A stretch of DNA of 64,000 bases from a bacterium (GCA_016712675.1 JADJQR010000001.1:992001-1056000); one strand, 5' to 3'; shown: positions 42,811 to 52,169, counted from the stretch's first letter. The notes: generated by a model from the letters alone, not told the origin. Translations and numbers: made by a program.

Positions 42811-43308
42811 ATGTCCTCCACGCATGACCACCTCAAGGAAGCGTTCGCCGGCGAGAGCCAGGCGTTCCAGAAGTACACCTCGTTCGCCGAGGCGGCCGAG
42901 AAGGAGGGGCGCCCGAATATCGCGCGTCTGTTCCGCACCACGGCCCAGGCCGAGCGCATCCACGCTGCGGGGCACTTCCAGGCGCTTGAGGGCGTGGGTA
43001 GTACGGCGGACAACCTGCGCGAGGCGATCGGCGGCGAAACGTACGAGTTCGAGCAGATGTACCCGCCGATGCTGACGCAGGCGCAGGCCGAGGGCCACAA
43101 GGCCGCCCGCATGTTCCGCTTCGCGGTCGAGGCCGAGAAGGTGCACGCCGAGCTGTACAAGCGCGCGCTGGCGGCTGCCGAGAAGGAGCAGGATCTGGCG
43201 GAAGAGAAGTTCTACCTCTGTCCGGTCTGCGGGCACATCGAGTTCGGGACGCCGCCGGCCAAGTGCCCGATCTGCGGCGTGCCGGCTGCGAAGTACGTCC
43301 TGGTTTGA
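42811..43308 (+). CDS. rbr: Rubrerythrin
   Basis: Rubrerythrin reduces hydrogen peroxide using a di-iron centre. The 165-residue protein has the four-helix domain with Glu-rich motifs (AFAGESQAFQKY, AQAERIHAAGHF, AVEAEKVHAELYKRAL) and a C-terminal rubredoxin-like site CPVC...CPIC. GAAGGGG precedes the ATG. It starts 43 bases after the phosphotransacylase gene and may be cotranscribed, which points to an anaerobic or microaerobic lifestyle. Confidence 0.92.
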   Translation: MSSTHDHLKEAFAGESQAFQKYTSFAEAAEKEGRPNIARLFRTTAQAERIHAAGHFQALEGVGSTADNLREAIGGETYEFEQMYPPMLTQAQAEGHKAARMFRFAVEAEKVHAELYKRALAAAEKEQDLAEEKFYLCPVCGHIEFGTPPAKCPICGVPAAKYVLV

Positions 43309-43368
43309 TCAGCTGATCGCCGTTCGCCCCGGCCGGGCGCCGCGCGACTCGGCACCGCGTCCGAAACG

Positions 43369-43400
43369 AAGGCCCCGCCGGCTCGCGCCGGCGGGGCCTT
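43369..43400. terminator. Bidirectional terminator
   Basis: AAGGCCCCGCCGGC pairs perfectly with GCCGGCGGGGCCTT around TCGC. The A and T ends give a U-run in both directions. It lies between the convergent rubrerythrin and subtilase genes. Confidence 0.85.
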
Positions 43401-43426
43401 GTCGCAGGGATCTGCGTCCGAAGTGG

Positions 43427-46400
43427 CTACTTCAGCAGCGTCATGCTCCGGGTGATGTCACCCTCGGCGGTCCGCAGGCGGTAGAAGTAGACACCCGACG
43501 GGACCTGCACGCCGGCGTCCGACATGCCCGTCCACATGTAGTCGTGGAAGCCGGCTTCGAGCTCGCCCGTCGCCAGCGTCCGGACCAGCGCACCGCGCAC
43601 GTCGAACACCCGCAGGTCGACCAGGCCACGCGTCGGCAACGCGAAGCTGATCTTCGTCGCGGGGTTGAACGGGTTCGGCACGTTCTGCGAGAGGGCCAGC
43701 CGCGCGGGCAGCAGGTCCTCGACCCCGGAGATGTAGTCCTGCACCGTCATGGTCAGCGGGACCTGCACTTCGGGATTGTTGAGGTCGTTGCTGAGGATGC
43801 GCACCATGCCGGTGTGCACGCCCAGCTCCATGTCCGTGGCATCGAGCGTGACCGTCAGATCCACGCTGCCGCCGGCCGGGATGGTCCCGGACGTCGGGCT
43901 CACGATGGCCCACTCCGGCATCGCCCGGAACTGGATGGCCAGGTTGTCGTGCAGGTACGTCGCATTGTAGGCGACCTGCAGGCCGACCGTGCCGGTCGAG
44001 TTCTGGATGCCGACGGTGGCGCTGTTGGTCAGCGCCGCGCCGAAGCTGAGGTACTGGTACGTGATCGTGCCGTTCGGCGCCAGGATGACCTGGAAGGTCA
44101 CCGGCGTCGTCGTGCTGTAGCGCATCACGCCGTCCCACTGGACGACCAGGTTGCCACCGACGTTCTGGTAGTAGATGAGGCCCGAGCCGGCGGCGGCCGG
44201 GTTCATATCGTCCCAGAACGGGGCCAGCATGTTCAGCGGCGCCGAGGCGCTCGGGAGCGCCGTGTTCGTGTACGCCGTGAGCGTGCTCGTGAAGCTCAGC
44301 CAGCCGTTCGAGCAGACGTTGAACGTCGTGAAGTCGGTGCCGTAGTAGTTGAACGTGAAGCCGATCGGGAGCGGACCCGAGTTGGAATCGTCCGTCGTCG
44401 CCGGCACGAGCGTGCCGGTGTCGCCGATGTCGATCCAGTTGAAGGTCGGGCCACCGACCTCGTCGCTGTCCTTCCAACTGTAGCCGTAGGCGTCCGGACC
44501 GCCGCTGCCCAGCGGAGCGATGCCGAACTCCTCGTCCACGGCGTCCTTCGGGCGCTCGACGGCCGGAGCCGCGGCCTTCGCGTGGGCGACGACCTTGTTG
44601 TAAAGGTCAGGCGACGGCACCGTGTAGCTCAGTTCGCCGGCGCCAGTGTTCTCGATGTGGATGGTGGCCGTGCGCTGCTGGTTCGTCGGCACGGTCATCG
44701 CGATCGAAGCCGGCGTCACCACGATCCCGGCGTTCGCCAGGCCGTTGCCCGTCAGGGCCACGGTCAGCTCCGGGTGCGAGACGTCGTTCGTCGTCAGGGT
44801 CAGGGTGCCCGTCGCGGGCCCGACCGCCACTGGCGTGAACGTGACGTTGATCGCCTGGGTGGCGCCGGGCGCCACGGCAAACGGGTCGGTCACGTCGGCC
44901 GTGAAGACCGGGTTGTCGATGGAGATGCCCGTCACCTGCAGCGAGGCGCAGCCGACGTTGGCCACCGCGGCGGCCAGGATGTCGCTCTGCGTCAGGTAGA
45001 CATCGCCGAAGGCCAGGGTCGCCGGGGCGACCTGGGCGTCGGGCGAGCCGAGCAGGTTCAGGGTCACCGGCACCGCCACGTCCGGCGAGTCCGGGTCGTT
45101 GCTCAGGATGTGCAGGTTGGCGCTGTAGCTGTCGCCGCACAGGCCGGCGGCGTCGAAGCCCACCGTCACGATGGCCGAGTTGCCCGGGGCCACGGTGCCC
45201 GCATTCGGGGCAGCCGACAGCCACGGGGTCTGCGCGTCGAAGCGGATCGCCAGGTTGTCATGCACGTAGTTGACGTTGAACGCCGGGGCCAGGCCCGCGT
45301 CCATCGTCTCGTTCTGGATGCCGATCGTGGCTTCGTTCAGGCGCGTGCCCTGCATCGACTGGTAGTGGAACTCGATGCGGCCGCTCGGATACAGGTGCAC
45401 CTGGTACGTGTACGGGCCGCCCGTGCCCAGGCGCGGGACGTCCTTGTACTCGATGATCAGGCGCTGCCCGTCGTTGTAGTAGTAGGCGTCACCCGCGCTC
45501 GAGAACGTCATGTCGTCCCAGAACGGGGCGATCAGGTTCTCGGGCGCCGACGCGCTGGGCAGGTCGTAGTTGGTGTACGTCGTGGACAGGCTGGTGAAGC
45601 TGATCCAGCCGTTCGAACAGGCCTGGAACGAGCTGAAGTCGGTGCCGTAGAACGGGAAGTTGAACCCGATGTTGAAGGCACCGAGGTTCTGGTCGTCGCC
45701 CGTGAACGGAATCGGGGTCCCGATGCCCGAGATCTCGATCCAGTTGTAGGCGGGGCCGCCCACCTCGTCGCTGTCCTTCCACTTGTAGCCATACGCATCC
45801 GGGCCGCCCGAACCGGTCACCACGGGGGCGCCGATGCGGGGGTCGACCGCGTCCTTGGCCAGGTCGATGGGCAGCGAGCCGGCCTTCGGCTGCGCGCTCT
45901 TGTTGACCACGGTGATGTACTCGGCGTCGGGAACCGTGAAGTTCAGGTCACCGAGGCCGTTGTTCGTGATGGTCAGCTGCTGGGTCGAGGTGCCGCCGGT
46001 GGGCAGCGTCTCGGTCAGCGAGGCCGGGGCCACCGCGATGTCCGGGAAGTCCAGGCCCACGCCCGTCAGCGTGACGACCAGCGACGGCGAGTCGGGATCG
46101 TCCGAGCTGATGGTCAGGTTGCCGTTGATCGTCCCGGCCGTGGTCGGGGCGAACGTCACGGGCACGTTCACCGACGCGCCGGCGAACAGGACCACCGGCG
46201 TGGTCTGCGTGGTCGAGAAGTCGCCGTTGTCGAACACCAGGCCGCTGACCGTCAGGTCCGCGCAGCCGCCGTTGGTGATCACGACGTCCTGGGTGGCCGT
46301 ACCGGTGATGTAGACCGAACCGAAGTCCAGCCCCGTCTGCGCCAGCAGGATGTCCGGCGTGCCGGTCAGGTTGATCGTCGCCGGGACGGTGACGTCCGCG

Positions 46401-48985
46401 TTCAGCGGGTCGTTGCTGAGCACGTGGATGTCGGCCAGGAACTGGCTGCCGCACAGGCCGGTGCCGTCGAAGGTCACGTCGATGTTCAGGCTGGCGCCGG
46501 CCGCCAGGCTGCCGCTGGTCGGGCTGACGGTCAGCCACTGCGGCAGGGAGGCGAAGCGGATCGCCATGTTGTCGTGCAGGTACGCGGCGTTGTAGGCGGC
46601 GGTCAGGCCGTCGGTCCCGTCCGCGTTCTGGATGCCCACGGTGCCGGTGTTCAGCGGTCCGGTCAGCGTGAGGTAGTGGTACTCGACGGTGCCGTTCGGG
46701 TACAGGTGCATCTGCATCGTGTACGTCCCGGCGCCGTTGTAGTTACCCCAGTCGGTGTACTGCACGATCATGCGCGTGCCGTCGTAGTAGTAACGGCAGC
46801 TGCCGGTCGCCGGGATCAGGTCGTCCCAGAACAGGGCCAGCAGGTCGAAAGGTGCGCCGACCGACGGCAACGCGGAATTCGACGTCGACGTGGACGCCGA
46901 CGTGAAGCTCACGAAGCCGTTCGACCCGATGCGGAACGTGGAGTAGTCCACGCCGTAGAACGGGAAGTCGAAGCCCAGGTTGAACGGGCCCTGGTTCGAG
47001 TCGTCGGTCAGGGTCACCGCGGTGCCCAGGGCCGAGATGTCGATCCAGTTGAACGCCGGGCCGCCGGGCTCGTCGCTGTCGGACCAGTTGTAGCCGTAGG
47101 CGTCCGGGCCGCCCGAGCCGTTGATGCCGGCGCGCAGGTCGGCCTCGCCCTTGGCCAGCTCGACGTACTCGTGCTGCGGCACGGGCTTGCCGGCGGCCTT
47201 GGCCGGGATGTAGAAGGACGGGGACGGGATCGTGAAGTCGAGCACGCCCAGGCCCGCATTCGTGACCGTCAGGGTCTGCGTCTCGGAGCCGCCCGTCGTC
47301 AGCGAGGCCGACAGCGAGGCGGGGTTCACGGCGATGGTCGGAGGCGGCAGCGTGGTGCCGGCCGGGCTGTTCGACAGCGCGCCGTAGTTGCCGTACTCGT
47401 CCTTGGCGCGGATCGCGAAGTAGTAGGTCGTGCCGGCCACCAGGCCGCCGACCTGCATGGTCTCGGGCGTGCCGTACACGGCGGGATCCGGCTCGCCGGT
47501 CGCCTGCGTGGCGGCGTCCCAGCCGGCCTGGTCCACGATGGGAGCGGCCGCGTAGCGGACGTCGTAGCTGCTGGCCGTACCGACGATGTCGTCATCGCCG
47601 GGCGCGGTCCAGGTCAGCTGCAGCCAGTTGGAGGCCGCGGTGCCGGCCGCCAGGTCGATGACCGCGCTGGGCGGCGTCTCGTCCGGGTCGCCGATCAGGC
47701 GCAGCAGGTTCAGGCGGCCGCCGGTGACGCACAGACCATCCAGGGCCTCGACCGGGTCGTAGCCGATGCTCATCAGCAGCGACTTGCCGTCCGCGACCGA
47801 GATGCCGGGGAAGCGGCCGCGCAGCATGCCCATGGCGCCCGCGACGTGCGGGGTGGCCATCGACGTGCCGGAAAAGTTGTCGTAGCCGCCGGGCACCGTC
47901 GAGACGATGTACAGGCCGGGGGCCGCGATGTCCACCGTGGTGGCGCCGTAGCTGGAGGACCACCAGCCGGGTTCGACCACGCGCTGATCCCGGTTGTTGG
48001 TCGCCATGACGGCGATCATGTTCGGGCTGTCGTAGTTGCTCGGGTAATTCGCAGTGGTGTCGTTGTTGCTGCCGGAGTTGCCGGCCGCGGCGACGAAGAA
48101 GATGTCCGCCGCGTTCGAGGCCACGATGGCGTCCAGCAGGGCCTGGCTGAAGCCACCGCCGCCCCACGAGTTGCTCATGACGTCGACGCCCATCATCGTC
48201 CCGTACTCGATGCACGAGACGGCGTCGTCGGTCGAGCCGGAACCGCCCGAAGTCAGGAACTTCAGGCCCATGATCTTCACGTTCCAGTTCACGCCCGCCA
48301 CGCCGACGCCGTTGTCGCCGGTGCCACCGATGGTGCCGGAGCAGTGCGTGCCGTGGTCGTTGTCGTCCATCGGGTCGTTGTCGTCGTTGGCGAAGTCCCA
48401 GCCGTGGATGTCGTCGATGAAGCCGTTGCCGTCATCGTCGATGCCGTTGCCGGCGATCTCGCCGGGGTTCGTCCACGCGTTCGCCGCCAGGTCGGGGTGC
48501 GTGTAGTCGATGCCGGTGTCGATGACCGCGACGACCACATCGGACGAGCCGGTGAAGACGTCCCACGCCTCGACCGCGTCGATGTCCGCGTCCACCGTGC
48601 CCGGGGTGCCGCCCCCGTCGTTCTGCCCGGTGTTGTTCATGCCCCACAGCTGGTCGAACATCGGGTCGTTCGGGGTCTCGAGCGCGTAGAGCATGTAGTT
48701 GGGCTCGGCGTACTCGACGGCCGGGTCGGCCTCGAGCGCCGCCACCGCCTCGACGACCGAAGCATCGCCGATCTTCCAATGTTCGGCGCCGATAAGCCGG
48801 AAGTCCTTCACCTTCTGGCCCTGCAGCAGCTGGGCCTTCTGCGCCGAGGACACGCCCGGCTTGAACTTCACGATGAGTTCGCCTGGCAACCATTGCTGCG
48901 TCAGGTCGACCGCAGCGGTAGCGCCCGTGGCGAACAGGCCTGCCATGGCGACGGCCATGAGCAGGAGCGATAGGATTCGCTTCAT
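43427..48985 (-). CDS. Giant S8 subtilase with tandem modules and sorting domain
   Basis: The 1852-residue protein starts at the ATG following GGGGGGAACC, with a 24-residue signal peptide. A fervidolysin-type propeptide (about 35-100; GELIVKFKPGVSSAQ) precedes the S8 domain with catalytic Asp156 (VIDTGIDYTHPD), His211 (HGTHCSG) and Ser375 (GTSMATPH). A fibronectin-like domain (about 440-530) follows. From about 540 three modules of roughly 430 residues repeat, each with SGGPDAYGY, DSDE, GGP..NWI and SNG..SFTS blocks and a beta domain ending in a CG-rich anchor part. The last 90 residues are a FlgD-like sorting domain (NVPNPFNPATKISF to TRSMTLLK). It is likely exported to the cell surface and self-processed. 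The triplicated modules probably bind surface or polymer partners. Confidence 0.88.
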   Translation of the reverse strand: MKRILSLLLMAVAMAGLFATGATAAVDLTQQWLPGELIVKFKPGVSSAQKAQLLQGQKVKDFRLIGAEHWKIGDASVVEAVAALEADPAVEYAEPNYMLYALETPNDPMFDQLWGMNNTGQNDGGGTPGTVDADIDAVEAWDVFTGSSDVVVAVIDTGIDYTHPDLAANAWTNPGEIAGNGIDDDGNGFIDDIHGWDFANDDNDPMDDNDHGTHCSGTIGGTGDNGVGVAGVNWNVKIMGLKFLTSGGSGSTDDAVSCIEYGTMMGVDVMSNSWGGGGFSQALLDAIVASNAADIFFVAAAGNSGSNNDTTANYPSNYDSPNMIAVMATNNRDQRVVEPGWWSSSYGATTVDIAAPGLYIVSTVPGGYDNFSGTSMATPHVAGAMGMLRGRFPGISVADGKSLLMSIGYDPVEALDGLCVTGGRLNLLRLIGDPDETPPSAVIDLAAGTAASNWLQLTWTAPGDDDIVGTASSYDVRYAAAPIVDQAGWDAATQATGEPDPAVYGTPETMQVGGLVAGTTYYFAIRAKDEYGNYGALSNSPAGTTLPPPTIAVNPASLSASLTTGGSETQTLTVTNAGLGVLDFTIPSPSFYIPAKAAGKPVPQHEYVELAKGEADLRAGINGSGGPDAYGYNWSDSDEPGGPAFNWIDISALGTAVTLTDDSNQGPFNLGFDFPFYGVDYSTFRIGSNGFVSFTSASTSTSNSALPSVGAPFDLLALFWDDLIPATGSCRYYYDGTRMIVQYTDWGNYNGAGTYTMQMHLYPNGTVEYHYLTLTGPLNTGTVGIQNADGTDGLTAAYNAAYLHDNMAIRFASLPQWLTVSPTSGSLAAGASLNIDVTFDGTGLCGSQFLADIHVLSNDPLNADVTVPATINLTGTPDILLAQTGLDFGSVYITGTATQDVVITNGGCADLTVSGLVFDNGDFSTTQTTPVVLFAGASVNVPVTFAPTTAGTINGNLTISSDDPDSPSLVVTLTGVGLDFPDIAVAPASLTETLPTGGTSTQQLTITNNGLGDLNFTVPDAEYITVVNKSAQPKAGSLPIDLAKDAVDPRIGAPVVTGSGGPDAYGYKWKDSDEVGGPAYNWIEISGIGTPIPFTGDDQNLGAFNIGFNFPFYGTDFSSFQACSNGWISFTSLSTTYTNYDLPSASAPENLIAPFWDDMTFSSAGDAYYYNDGQRLIIEYKDVPRLGTGGPYTYQVHLYPSGRIEFHYQSMQGTRLNEATIGIQNETMDAGLAPAFNVNYVHDNLAIRFDAQTPWLSAAPNAGTVAPGNSAIVTVGFDAAGLCGDSYSANLHILSNDPDSPDVAVPVTLNLLGSPDAQVAPATLAFGDVYLTQSDILAAAVANVGCASLQVTGISIDNPVFTADVTDPFAVAPGATQAINVTFTPVAVGPATGTLTLTTNDVSHPELTVALTGNGLANAGIVVTPASIAMTVPTNQQRTATIHIENTGAGELSYTVPSPDLYNKVVAHAKAAAPAVERPKDAVDEEFGIAPLGSGGPDAYGYSWKDSDEVGGPTFNWIDIGDTGTLVPATTDDSNSGPLPIGFTFNYYGTDFTTFNVCSNGWLSFTSTLTAYTNTALPSASAPLNMLAPFWDDMNPAAAGSGLIYYQNVGGNLVVQWDGVMRYSTTTPVTFQVILAPNGTITYQYLSFGAALTNSATVGIQNSTGTVGLQVAYNATYLHDNLAIQFRAMPEWAIVSPTSGTIPAGGSVDLTVTLDATDMELGVHTGMVRILSNDLNNPEVQVPLTMTVQDYISGVEDLLPARLALSQNVPNPFNPATKISFALPTRGLVDLRVFDVRGALVRTLATGELEAGFHDYMWTGMSDAGVQVPSGVYFYRLRTAEGDITRSMTLLK
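43730..47340 (-). repeat. Three repeated 1.3-kb modules in the subtilase gene
   Basis: The DAYGY...GGP...NWI blocks are encoded near 47040-47115, 45735-45810 and 44435-44510, so the module period is about 1290-1310 bases. Protein sequence is partly diverged between copies (for example PAFNWIDI, PAYNWIEI, PTFNWIDI). Such long tandem repeats could recombine. Confidence 0.8.
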
Positions 48986-49143
48986 GTTGGTTCCCCCCAA
49001 AGACATTGGCGAGTGAACGTGGCGAGGTCTTCGCGGACGAGACGACATGGACCACGCACCGTTGGCAGCGGCACGCGGCAGGTAATCCGGACGCGATGGA
49101 CAACCTTGACATCCTACCATTGGCGGGCAGATTTTTTCAATCT

Positions 49144-49186
49144 ATAAGTAATTTGTACTTATCGCGGTGTCGTGAACATTAACGAC
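49144..49186. promoter_or_regulatory. AT-rich region with two inverted repeats upstream of the subtilase gene
   Basis: The gap 48986-49287 contains ATAAGTA-ATTTG-TACTTAT (49144-49162), a perfect 7-bp inverted repeat, and GTCGT-GAACATT-ACGAC at about 49170-49186. Both lie in an AT-rich patch about 160-200 bases before the subtilase start. They suggest operator sites. No clear -35/-10 pair was found. Confidence 0.45.
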
Positions 49187-49215
49187 AAAACATCAAAATT
49201 AACATCAAGAACCAG

Positions 49216-49247
49216 AGCGGTCGACGGGCCGGAGCCCGACGACCGCT
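49216..49247. terminator. Terminator after the hexapeptide acyltransferase gene
   Basis: AGCGGTCG-A-CGGGC pairs with GCCCG-A-CGACCGCT around CGGA, 41 bases after the acyltransferase stop. On the minus strand it is followed by CTGGTTCTTG rather than a long U-run. Confidence 0.65.
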
Positions 49248-49287
49248 TTCCCGCCGGCCAGGGCTGGCCGTGAGGTGCTCGCCGGGG

Positions 49288-49758
49288 CTATTTCGGCCCG
49301 TAGCCCGGCTTGTAGCGCAGGATCTTCGCCGGGCAACCGGCCACGATCGCTCCGTCGGGCACGTCCTTGGTGACCACTGCGCCGGCGCCTACAACCGCGT
49401 TCTTCCCGACGCGCACCGGCAGAATCGTCGAATTGGAGCCCAGGCTGGCGCCGTCGGCGATGACAGTCGGCTTCCACTTTTCCTTCTCGGGCTGCGGCGG
49501 CATCGTGTCGTTGATGAACATGACGCCGTGGCCGACAAAGACGTCGTTGCCGATGGACACCAGCTCGCAGATGAAGGTGTGGCTCTGGACGCGCGTGCGG
49601 TCGCCGATGGTGACGCCGTTCTGCACCTCGACGAACGTCCCGATCATGCTGTCGCGGCCGATCTTGCAGCCGTACATGTTGACGAAGTTCCAGACCTTCG
49701 TGCCCTCGCCGATCTCGCAGTCGCGGATCAGCTGCCTGTCGTTCACGGGGTAGCTCAT
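49288..49758 (-). CDS. Left-handed beta-helix acyltransferase (WbpD/WlbB-like)
   Basis: The 156-residue protein is built from hexapeptide repeats (IRDCEIGEGTKVWNFV, IGTFVEVQNGVTIGDRTRV, VRVGKNAVVGAGAVVTKDVP), so it folds as a left-handed beta-helix trimer. The blocks FINDTMPPQPEKEKW and AGCPAKIL are seen in N-acetyltransferases of the 3-amino sugar nucleotide group, which make sugars for surface polysaccharide. The start is the ATG at 49758 with GGATGCG upstream. No other sugar gene is adjacent, so the substrate is uncertain. Cytosolic. Confidence 0.8.
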   Translation of the reverse strand: MSYPVNDRQLIRDCEIGEGTKVWNFVNMYGCKIGRDSMIGTFVEVQNGVTIGDRTRVQSHTFICELVSIGNDVFVGHGVMFINDTMPPQPEKEKWKPTVIADGASLGSNSTILPVRVGKNAVVGAGAVVTKDVPDGAIVAGCPAKILRYKPGYGPK

Positions 49759-49984
49759 GGACGCATCCTGTCTGTTGGGGGCGACCGGGGCCACGCGGGC
49801 CGGCGCGGGCCGATCCCGGCCGTTCTGGGCCGATCGGGGCCGCCGGCGGCGGCGCGCGACAGATATAGTACACCGCGCGGGGTGCGTCCACTGCGGCCTG
49901 CACGACGATTCGGGGAGTCAGCCACGGCAGCCGGCCGTTGCGCAATCGCCGCCGATGGGGGATCCTGTCGACGGAAGGAGCGCC

Positions 49985-50368
49985 ATGAAGTGCCCAGCCT
50001 GCCGTGTGTCGATGTACGTGGTCGAGTATCGCCGGATCGAGCTGGACCTGTGCGCCGCCTGTGACGGCGTCTGGTTCGACCGTGGCGAACTGGACCTCCT
50101 GCTGGGCGACGAGCCCGTCCTGGCGCAGGTGGCGACAGCGGACGAACCGACCCGCGCCTGCCCGCTGTGCGACAGGCCCCTGGACAAGGTGAACATCGGC
50201 CCGGGCGGGCGGGTACTGGTGGACCGGTGCCCGCAGGGCTGCGGGCTGTGGTTCGACCGACACGAGGTGGCGGAGCTCGTCGCCGACCTTGATGATGCGG
50301 CCGGCGGCCTGCCGCCGGCGGTGAGGGAGTTCCTGGCCGAGGTGTTCCCGGCGAAAGGTGGCAAGTGA
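49985..50368 (+). CDS. Double TFIIB-type zinc ribbon protein
   Basis: This 127-residue protein has a strong ribosome site (GAAGGAGCGCC). It carries two zinc-ribbon repeats of the zf-TFIIB family: CPACRVSMYVVEYR...CAACDGVWFDRGEL and CPLCDRPLDKV...CPQGCGLWFDRHEV. Each ends in a WFDR block. There is no membrane segment. It overlaps LemA by one base (TGATG). Such proteins are often near LemA and M48 genes, but their role is unknown; RNA or protein binding is possible. Confidence 0.8.
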   Translation: MKCPACRVSMYVVEYRRIELDLCAACDGVWFDRGELDLLLGDEPVLAQVATADEPTRACPLCDRPLDKVNIGPGGRVLVDRCPQGCGLWFDRHEVAELVADLDDAAGGLPPAVREFLAEVFPAKGGK

Positions 50369-50937
50369 TGGCTTTCCTGCTGGTCCCGGTCCTGGTCCTG
50401 CTCGGCCTGGCGGCCGTGCTGGTGATGTGGGGTATCGGCGTCTACAACGGCCTGGTGGCCGCACGCAACCGCGTCAAGGAGTCCTGGGCGCAGGTGGACG
50501 TGCAGCTCAAGCGGCGTTTCGACCTGATCCCGAACCTCATCGAGACGGTCAAGGGCTACATGCAACACGAGCGTGCCACGCTGGAGGCCGTCACCGCGGC
50601 ACGGGCGGCGGTGGGCGGCGCCGGCACGCAGGCGCAGCGCCTGGAGGCCGAGTCCGGCCTGACCGCCGCTCTGGGCCGCCTCTTCGCGGTCTCCGAAGCC
50701 TATCCCGACCTGAAGGCGAGCGCGAACTTCGCCAGCCTGCAGGAAGAACTGGCCAGCACCGAGAACAAGATCGGGTTCGCGCGGCAGTTCTACAACGAGA
50801 CCGTGATGAACCTGAACAACAAGGTGCAGATGTTTCCGGGGAACATCATCGCCGGCATGTTCCATTTCGGCGCCGAGACGTTCTTCGAGGTGAAGGACGA
50901 GGCGCAGCGCGAGGCGCCGAAGGTCTCCTTCAGCTGA
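50368..50937 (+). CDS. lemA: LemA family protein
   Basis: LemA proteins are membrane-anchored helical bundles that often sit with M48 proteases. The 189-residue protein has an N-terminal helix (AFLLVPVLVLLGLAAVLVMW), then YNGLVAARNRVKESWAQVDVQ and RFDLIPNLIETVKGY, which are typical of the family, and a helical C-terminal part (NETVMNLNNKVQMFPGNI). The ATG overlaps the upstream stop codon (TGATG). The M48 protease gene starts 13 bases downstream. Confidence 0.9.
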   Translation: MAFLLVPVLVLLGLAAVLVMWGIGVYNGLVAARNRVKESWAQVDVQLKRRFDLIPNLIETVKGYMQHERATLEAVTAARAAVGGAGTQAQRLEAESGLTAALGRLFAVSEAYPDLKASANFASLQEELASTENKIGFARQFYNETVMNLNNKVQMFPGNIIAGMFHFGAETFFEVKDEAQREAPKVSFS

Positions 50938-50950
50938 CGGGGCGCGCGGG

Positions 50951-52153
50951 ATGTGGGAACAGATCGCGGCCAACCGCCGCAAGTCCTTCCTGCTGGTGAT
51001 GTCGGCGGCTCTGCTGCTGGGGCTGCTGGGCTGGGCGGGCGGCGAGTACTTCCTGGGCAAGGGCGGCGGGGCCGGCGGCGTGCTCGTGGCCCTCGTCGTC
51101 TGGCTGGTGATGACGCTCGCGGCGTGGTTCCAGGGCGATGGCATCATGCTCTCGGTGGCCGGGGCGCACCGCGTGCAGAAGGACGACTTTCCGCAGCTGT
51201 TCAACATCGTCGAGGAGATGACGCTGGCGGCGGGCCTCGGCCGCATGCCTGCAGTCTACGTGATCGACGATCCGGCTCCCAACGCGTTCGCCACCGGGCG
51301 CAAGCCGGAGAACGCGGCGGTCGCCGTGACCAGCGGACTGCTGCGGACCCTGGACCGCGATGAACTGCAGGGCGTCGTCGCGCACGAGATGGCGCACGTG
51401 CGCAACCGTGACATCCAGCTGATGCTGTTCGCGGGCGTGCTGGCCGGCGCGATCGTGATCCTGGCCGAGACCGGCCTGCGCGGCATGTGGATGGGGGGCG
51501 GGCGCAGCCGCTCGCGGCGCGAGGGCGGCGCCGACGGCAACGGGCTGGCGGCGTTGCTGGCGATCGTGCTCATGATCCTGGCACCCATCCTGGCGCAGTT
51601 GATCTACTTCGCCGTCTCGCGCCGGCGGGAGTACCTGGCCGACGCCTCGGCCGCGTCGTTCACGCGCTATCCGGAAGGTCTGGCCTCGGCGCTGGAGAAA
51701 ATCAGCCTGGCGCCGCAGCGGCTGGGCGGCGCCACCTCGGCCACGGCGCCGATGTACATCATCAACCCGCTCAAGCGCGCGGGCCAGGCGGCGGCCAACG
51801 CCACCGGCACGCATCCACCCATCGACGAGCGCGTGCGCATCCTGCGGGCCATGGGCGGGGCCGGTTTCGTCGACTACGACCGCAGCTACCGCGAGGTGAC
51901 CGGGCGGGGCGGCGTGGTCCCGAAGTCGGCGCTGGCCGGCGACGGGGCGCAGGCGCCGGCCGCGCGTCCGGCGCCCGACCGGCCGGCCCCTTCCACGCGG
52001 GAGAACGCGCGGCAGGTCGACGACTTCTTCTACCGCAAGGGCGGCTACCGCACGGTGGCGTGTGCCTGCGGCACGACGTTGCGCATCCCGCCGGACTTCG
52101 CCACGCCGTCGGCGAAGTGTCCCCGCTGCGGGACCATGCACGACCTGCGCTGA
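50951..52153 (+). CDS. htpX: M48 family membrane metalloprotease (HtpX-like) with zinc ribbon
   Basis: The 400-residue protein begins with two or three membrane helices (about 15-90). The catalytic site HEMAH (from His145) lies in GVVAHEMAHVRNRDIQLM, and the third zinc ligand is likely in REYLADASAASF. A second helix region (about 200-220) follows. The last 60 residues are an unusual zinc ribbon (VACACGTTLRIPPDF...CPRCGTMHDL), not present in E. coli HtpX. The gene follows LemA and the zinc-ribbon protein, forming a quality-control operon. It degrades damaged membrane proteins in relatives. Confidence 0.87.
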   Translation: MWEQIAANRRKSFLLVMSAALLLGLLGWAGGEYFLGKGGGAGGVLVALVVWLVMTLAAWFQGDGIMLSVAGAHRVQKDDFPQLFNIVEEMTLAAGLGRMPAVYVIDDPAPNAFATGRKPENAAVAVTSGLLRTLDRDELQGVVAHEMAHVRNRDIQLMLFAGVLAGAIVILAETGLRGMWMGGGRSRSRREGGADGNGLAALLAIVLMILAPILAQLIYFAVSRRREYLADASAASFTRYPEGLASALEKISLAPQRLGGATSATAPMYIINPLKRAGQAAANATGTHPPIDERVRILRAMGGAGFVDYDRSYREVTGRGGVVPKSALAGDGAQAPAARPAPDRPAPSTRENARQVDDFFYRKGGYRTVACACGTTLRIPPDFATPSAKCPRCGTMHDLR

Positions 52154-52169
52154 GGGCCAGGCCGGTGCG

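Noticed and set aside
43544-48973. An 1809-residue open frame on the plus strand opposite the subtilase gene
   Set aside because: It is an antisense shadow of a GC-rich gene: composition is Arg/Val/Asp-biased, with no domain or ribosome site, and the minus strand encodes a clear protease.
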